Source: Firmicutes bacterium UBA1739 | GTDB taxonomy: Bacteria > Bacillota > Clostridia > Peptostreptococcales > Anaerovoracaceae | DNA: 35,305 nt | Assembly: GCA_002315385.1 (NCBI GenBank) | Contig: DCHZ01000033.1 | Location: forward strand, 1-35,305 | Direction of reading: 5' to 3' | Shown here: piece by piece, positions 31,568 through 35,305 of the stretch | Numbering within the stretch: position 1 is the stretch's first letter | How the letters are laid out: each line of letters opens with the position of its first letter | Position numbers and translations under genes: made by a program | Notes under the pieces: generated by a model | What the model saw: the letters and a program-made list of their open reading frames with translations, nothing else | Told to the model about the DNA's origin: nothing | Databases searched by the model: none

Positions 31568-34288
31568 ATGGGTAATAAAAGAATTATCGCTATTGACGGA
31601 AACAGCCTTATCAACAGAGCATATTATGCACTTCCGCCTTTAAGCACGAAAAAAGGAATTCATACAAATGCCGTGTATGGATTTATTAATATGATGAATA
31701 AAATATTCGGGGAATACGAGCCGGAATTTGCGGCAATAGCTTTTGACCTTAAAGCACCTACCTTCAGGCATAAGGAGTACAGCGATTACAAGGCCGGAAG
31801 AAAGAAAACCCCCTTTGAGCTGCTGCAACAGTTTCCTTTACTAAAACAGGTGCTGGAAGCAATGGGCATCAGAATACTGGAGCTGGAAGGCTTCGAAGCG
31901 GACGATATTATCGGTACTATCGTGAAGAGAGCAGAGGAATCGGGTCTGGAACCGTATGTAATCACCGGAGATAAGGATGCTCTTCAGCTGGCTTCCGATA
32001 AAACCAGAATAATAATAACCAGAAAGGGAATAACGGAATTTGACGTATATGATGAAAAGGCAATGCTGGAGCGATATGAGATGACACCCGAGCAGTTCAT
32101 TGATCTGAAAGGTCTGATGGGTGATGCTTCGGACAATATTCCCGGAATTCCCGGTGTCGGAGAAAAGACCGGCATCGCTCTGATAAAGCAGTTTGGATCC
32201 GTAGCCAATCTGGTGGCGGAAAGCGAGAAAATAACAAAGCCTAAGCTCAGAGAAAAGGTTGAAGAATTCTCGGCGCAGGCACTGATGAGCAGACGTCTTG
32301 CGGAGATTAATACAAATGTGCCCCTGGAGATGAATTTTGAGGAATTCAGACTTGATGCATTCGACCGGGAAAAAACAGTAAGCCTGTATCGGGAACTGGA
32401 GCTGTTTTCTCTTATTCCCAAAATTGATAAAACATGGATGGTAAAGAATCATAACTTTCCGGCGGGGGACGGAGGTCTGCTTTCAAAGGATGAAAGTGAG
32501 TCCGGCTCGGAAAAGACTGGAAATCCGTTTGGGTCATTTGAAATAATAATGAGCTTTGAAACAGAAGCCTTTGAAAAAGCGGCAGAAGAAGAGGACTCCG
32601 TATATCTTAAAGTATTCGGTGACGGAAATCATGTAAGGACTCCCGAAATTTTCGGAGGTGCGGTTGCTTTTGCCGGAAAGCTGTATTATTTTACCGATAT
32701 AGAGAAACTGAAGCAGGCGGTAAAAATGCTGGCTGATCGGGGAATAGGATTTAAAGGTCATCTGCTGAAAAATGACTACTATATGCTTAAAAGTCTGTTT
32801 GATGAAGATATTATACTGAAAACAAAATACGACACAGGTATTGCGCAATATGTTCTGGAACCTCAGAGAAATGATTTTGGATACAAAGCAATCGCAATGA
32901 TGTATCTCGGTCTTGAATTAGAAGACGAAAAGGAATTCTATAAAAAAAATGCCCAGGCAGATCTGTTCGGAACAGACAATGAAAAATTTGCGGAATATGC
33001 AGGCAGGTGTATCGGCATGACCATGGCTGTGGAAAAACCTCAGACTGAACAGCTCAGATTGTCAGGTATGGAAGAAGTGTTCTATGACATCGAGCTGCCT
33101 CTGATTGAAATATTTGCCGATATGGAGCATACAGGTTTCAGGACTGACAGAGCTGTGCTTGAAGCTATCGGACAGGGAATAGATTCGGAAGTTTCCGGCA
33201 TTCGGAAAAGAATATATGAGCTGGCGGGAGAAGAATTCAATATTAATTCACCAAAACAGCTTGGTGCTCTGCTGTTTGAAAAGCTGGCTATACCCGGAGG
33301 GAAAAAGACAAAAACCGGGTATTCCACAAATGCGGATATTCTAGAGAAGCTTAGAGGAGATTATGAGATTGCGGGAAAGATTCTTGAGTACAGGACTCTG
33401 ACAAAGCTGAAAAGCACATATATTGACGGCCTTATTCCTTTAATAAGCCCGGCTGACTCAAGGATCAGGGCACATTTTCAGCAGACGGGTACCGCAACAG
33501 GAAGAATAAGCTGTACGGAACCTAATTTACAGAATATTCCCGTAAGGCAGGAGCAGGGAAGAACCATCAGAAAGGCTTTTATAGCCGGCGAGGACTGTGT
33601 TCTGGTGGATGCCGATTATTCACAGATTGAACTCAGAGTAATGGCACATATTTCGAATGATCGCGGACTTATTGATGCATTTAATTCGGGTGCGGACATA
33701 CATCGTTCCACTGCGGCAAAAGTATTTGAAGTCCCGGAGGAAGAAGTGACTGCTCTTCAGAGAAGCAATGCCAAAGCAGTTAATTTCGGAGTTATTTACG
33801 GAATGAGCGGCTTCGGATTATCTGAAAATCTCAATATTACCCGAAAGGAAGCAGAGAAATATATTAAAGATTATTTCAGCAAATATGCGGGTGTCAGGTT
33901 ATATATGGATTCGGCTGTGGCGGACTGCAGAAAAAACGGATACGTCTCTACAATAAAGGGCAGAAGACGTGAAATACCGGAAATATCAGCATCAAATTTT
34001 ATGCAGCGTCAGGCGGGAGAAAGACTTGCAATGAATTCTCCGATTCAGGGAAGTGCGGCTGATATAATTAAAGTCGCAATGATAAAAGTATTCGGGGAGC
34101 TGAGGGACAGAGAAATGAAGTCAAAACTGGTGCTTCAGGTTCACGATGAACTTATAATCGACACTGTTAAAGAAGAAGAAACCGAAGTAAAGGAGCTTCT
34201 CAGAAGGAATATGATGGAGGCGGAAGCTCTGGCGGTTCCTCTGGAAGTGGGGATGGACAGCGGTGCAAGCTGGTATGAAGTAAAATAA
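31568..34288 (+). CDS. polA: DNA polymerase I
   Basis: This 906-residue repair and replication polymerase has the usual three parts. The 5'-nuclease domain (about 1-290) shows IIAIDGNSLINRAYYA and SDNIPGIPGVGEKT near 187. A middle 3'-5' exonuclease-like domain (about 315-490) lacks the acidic DxE motif of E. coli Pol I, so proofreading is probably dead, as in many Firmicutes. The polymerase domain has motif A DADYSQIELRVMAH (about 680), motif B RSNAKAVNFGVIYGMSGFG (about 731) and motif C LQVHDELI (about 855). The start is ATG 31568 with a modest GGAG site. The frame stays open upstream to 31517, but that part is the hisA terminator hairpin. coaE follows after 67 bases, a common Firmicute pairing, although mutM is missing between them. 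Confidence 0.97.
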   Translation: MGNKRIIAIDGNSLINRAYYALPPLSTKKGIHTNAVYGFINMMNKIFGEYEPEFAAIAFDLKAPTFRHKEYSDYKAGRKKTPFELLQQFPLLKQVLEAMGIRILELEGFEADDIIGTIVKRAEESGLEPYVITGDKDALQLASDKTRIIITRKGITEFDVYDEKAMLERYEMTPEQFIDLKGLMGDASDNIPGIPGVGEKTGIALIKQFGSVANLVAESEKITKPKLREKVEEFSAQALMSRRLAEINTNVPLEMNFEEFRLDAFDREKTVSLYRELELFSLIPKIDKTWMVKNHNFPAGDGGLLSKDESESGSEKTGNPFGSFEIIMSFETEAFEKAAEEEDSVYLKVFGDGNHVRTPEIFGGAVAFAGKLYYFTDIEKLKQAVKMLADRGIGFKGHLLKNDYYMLKSLFDEDIILKTKYDTGIAQYVLEPQRNDFGYKAIAMMYLGLELEDEKEFYKKNAQADLFGTDNEKFAEYAGRCIGMTMAVEKPQTEQLRLSGMEEVFYDIELPLIEIFADMEHTGFRTDRAVLEAIGQGIDSEVSGIRKRIYELAGEEFNINSPKQLGALLFEKLAIPGGKKTKTGYSTNADILEKLRGDYEIAGKILEYRTLTKLKSTYIDGLIPLISPADSRIRAHFQQTGTATGRISCTEPNLQNIPVRQEQGRTIRKAFIAGEDCVLVDADYSQIELRVMAHISNDRGLIDAFNSGADIHRSTAAKVFEVPEEEVTALQRSNAKAVNFGVIYGMSGFGLSENLNITRKEAEKYIKDYFSKYAGVRLYMDSAVADCRKNGYVSTIKGRRREIPEISASNFMQRQAGERLAMNSPIQGSAADIIKVAMIKVFGELRDREMKSKLVLQVHDELIIDTVKEEETEVKELLRRNMMEAEALAVPLEVGMDSGASWYEVK

Positions 34289-34355
34289 AACTGAGTAAAA
34301 CGGTGGTACGATATGCCGGCGTTTATTACGATGTGATTATAGTCAGGAGGAAAAA

Positions 34356-34940
34356 ATGATTATAGGTCTTACAGGGGGAATCGGAGCAGGAAAATCGACT
34401 GTTTCAAACTATCTGCGTTCAAAAGGACTTACAATAGTTGATGCGGATCTGGTTTCCAGACAGGTGGTGGAGCCGGGAAGTGAGGCACTGACCGAAATAG
34501 CGAAAACTTTCGGCACTGAGTATCTGAATGAAGACGGTACTCTGGCGAGAAGGAAGCTTGGTCAGCTTGTTTTTTCGGATAAAAATGCATTATGGAAGCT
34601 TGAATACATTCTCAGTAATAAGATTGGAGAGGAAATCCACAGACAGTTAAACGAATCAGAAACCGGAATCACTGTTTTGGATGCGGCTACCCTGATTGAA
34701 GCCGGGTATGAGTCTCAGGTGGATGTATTATGGGTAGTTGATACGGATGACGAAACCCGTATAAAACGTGTTATGGAAAGAGACGGGATTTCACGGGAGG
34801 AAGTAATAGACAGAATGAACAATCAGATGTCAAGAGAAGAAAGACTGGACAGAGACTGTGTAGTTCTGGACAGTACAGGAACTCCGGATATCGTTTTCAG
34901 GCAGATAGACGAAATTCTGACCGAATATCAGAAATTATAG
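34356..34940 (+). CDS. coaE: Dephospho-CoA kinase
   Basis: This 194-residue P-loop kinase carries out the last step of CoA synthesis, phosphorylating the 3'-hydroxyl of dephospho-CoA with ATP. It has the Walker A motif MIIGLTGGIGAGKSTVSNYL at its N-terminus, the family DADLVSRQVVEPG segment (about 29-41), DAATLIEAGYESQVD (about 108-122), WVVDTDDETRIKRVMERDG near 125-143 and the ISREEVIDRMNNQMSREER lid region. Length and motifs are standard. AGGAGG precedes the ATG. It is probably co-transcribed with polA, as no terminator is seen between them, and it is followed by a clear terminator. Confidence 0.96.
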   Translation: MIIGLTGGIGAGKSTVSNYLRSKGLTIVDADLVSRQVVEPGSEALTEIAKTFGTEYLNEDGTLARRKLGQLVFSDKNALWKLEYILSNKIGEEIHRQLNESETGITVLDAATLIEAGYESQVDVLWVVDTDDETRIKRVMERDGISREEVIDRMNNQMSREERLDRDCVVLDSTGTPDIVFRQIDEILTEYQKL

Positions 34941-34993
34941 AAATAAGATGTTTCGCCCGTGTGCGGATCAGGCTTTCTTAAACGGTAAAAAAG

Positions 34994-35021
34994 ACTCCCC
35001 GTAAATATTAGCGGGGAGTTT
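34994..35021 (+). terminator. Terminator after coaE
   Basis: ACTCCCCG (34994-35001) pairs with CGGGGAGT (35012-35019) with a 10-base loop; TT and, slightly later, a T-rich tract follow. Confidence 0.8.
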
Positions 35022-35148
35022 TCAGATTTTTTTCGGCATTATTCCTGTCATATACGTTAGGATATTCAGTGTCGATTTTACAGCTCGCTAAGAACCGACG
35101 TCCTCTAATCTCCCTTCAGTTATACAGTCGTTTCGAATCACAGACCAA

Positions 35149-35187
35149 TCATTTACCATTTGAACTAAATGACTGTGAATAGTAACA
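35149..35187. repeat. 39-bp exact repeat, copy 2
   Basis: This copy is identical to 2239-2277 and in the same orientation. It ends 29 bases upstream of the -35 box of the tRNA promoter. It carries the internal inverted repeat TCATTTA/TAAATGA (35149-35155 and 35166-35172). Confidence 0.85.
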
Positions 35188-35216
35188 AATAAATAATAAA
35201 AATATTAAAATAATTG

Positions 35217-35245
35217 TTGACAATAAGTATGAACTGTTGTATTAT
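35217..35245 (+). promoter_or_regulatory. Promoter of the tRNA-Leu gene
   Basis: TTGACA (35217-35222), 17 bases, TATTAT (35240-35245). This near-consensus SigA promoter lies 39 bases before the mature 5' end of the tRNA. Confidence 0.75.
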
Positions 35246-35284
35246 TAACAAGTCAGCAAACGACAGACAAGATAATAAAGATAT

Positions 35285-35305
35285 GCGGTTGTGCTGGAAT
35301 CGGCA
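35285..35305 (+). tRNA. tRNA-Leu, 5' end only (cut by the window edge)
   Basis: The last 21 bases, GCGGTTG-TG-CTGGAATCGGCA, fit the start of a leucine tRNA: a 7-base acceptor strand, T8, the D-stem start, A14-A15, and the invariant G18-G19 and A21. The anticodon and variable arm lie outside the window, so the isoacceptor is unknown. More tRNA genes may follow. Confidence 0.72.

Larger units (their letters stand above)
34941..35284. other. Non-coding stretch between coaE and tRNA-Leu (344 bases)
   Basis: It holds the coaE terminator (34994-35021), a stretch at about 35040-35150 of different texture with no supported gene (an open minus-strand frame has no start), the second 39-bp repeat (35149-35187), an AT-rich segment and the tRNA promoter. 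ACAGTCGTTT (35124-35133) can pair with AAATGACTGT (35167-35176), whose right arm lies inside the repeat, giving a 10-bp stem with one G-U pair. Confidence 0.6.

Noticed and set aside
31841..32452. 203-codon minus-strand frame inside polA
   Set aside because: It is antisense to a fully conserved polymerase gene with no start signal or family motif.
2239..35187. The 39-bp direct repeats as attachment sites of an integrated element
   Set aside because: The 33 kb between them contains polA, coaE, hisA and nifJ, with no integrase, phage or conjugation gene, and the repeat does not overlap the tRNA gene.
1..35305. CRISPR array, rRNA genes, insertion sequences or phage genes
   Set aside because: No regularly spaced repeats, rRNA segments, transposase or phage proteins were seen on either strand.

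Overview
The window looks like chromosomal DNA from an anaerobic, low-to-mid GC Firmicute of class Clostridia. The evidence is the gene content: pyruvate:ferredoxin oxidoreductase, an NfnAB-type transhydrogenase, a butyryl/4-hydroxybutyrate-type CoA-transferase, a flavodoxin-ferredoxin fusion, strong AGGAGG ribosome sites and frequent TTG/GTG starts. I cannot name the genus. No phage, insertion sequence, CRISPR array or rRNA is visible. A tRNA-Leu gene is cut by the right edge.

Layout. (1) 119-5616: a drug-efflux-like module. A secreted coiled-coil protein and an MMPL/RND transporter lie on the minus strand, divergent from a TetR regulator, with an AT-rich inverted repeat between the two promoters. 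(2) 5710-7290: a sodium:dicarboxylate-type symporter with an extra N-terminal domain. (3) 7578-14693: a four-gene redox operon, namely a soluble RnfB-like polyferredoxin with two tandem modules, NifJ, NfnA and NfnB, closed by a perfect 12-bp hairpin. It would take electrons from pyruvate to ferredoxin and on to NADPH. (4) 14754-15326: an Sfp-type phosphopantetheinyl transferase on the minus strand. (5) 15542-23331: five tightly spaced genes behind one good promoter with an operator-like inverted repeat. They encode an altered alanine racemase homologue, a membrane-bound SpoIIE-type phosphatase with an extracytoplasmic sensor, a 479-residue protein of no family I recognise, a substrate-binding (lipo)protein without any ABC permease or ATPase, and an MFS transporter fused to two extracytoplasmic sensor regions. 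This cluster is the best candidate for an undescribed system, perhaps one that senses and handles a small ligand such as an amino acid.

(6) 23434-26076: a DUF2974-type hydrolase-like protein and an OFA-like MFS transporter whose frame is broken exactly at an A7 slippery heptamer. (7) 26233-29096: RidA, a flavodoxin-ferredoxin (EFR1-type) protein and a secreted glucosaminidase with a long, possibly structured leader behind a perfect consensus promoter. (8) 29232-34940: the CoA-transferase, a lone hisA, polA and coaE, with clear terminators after hisA and coaE. (9) 34941-35305: a non-coding stretch with the second copy of a 39-bp exact repeat (the first copy is upstream of the MMPL gene), then a consensus promoter and the first 21 bases of a tRNA-Leu gene.

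All calls come from reading the sequence and from remembered family motifs. No search, alignment or structure prediction was run.
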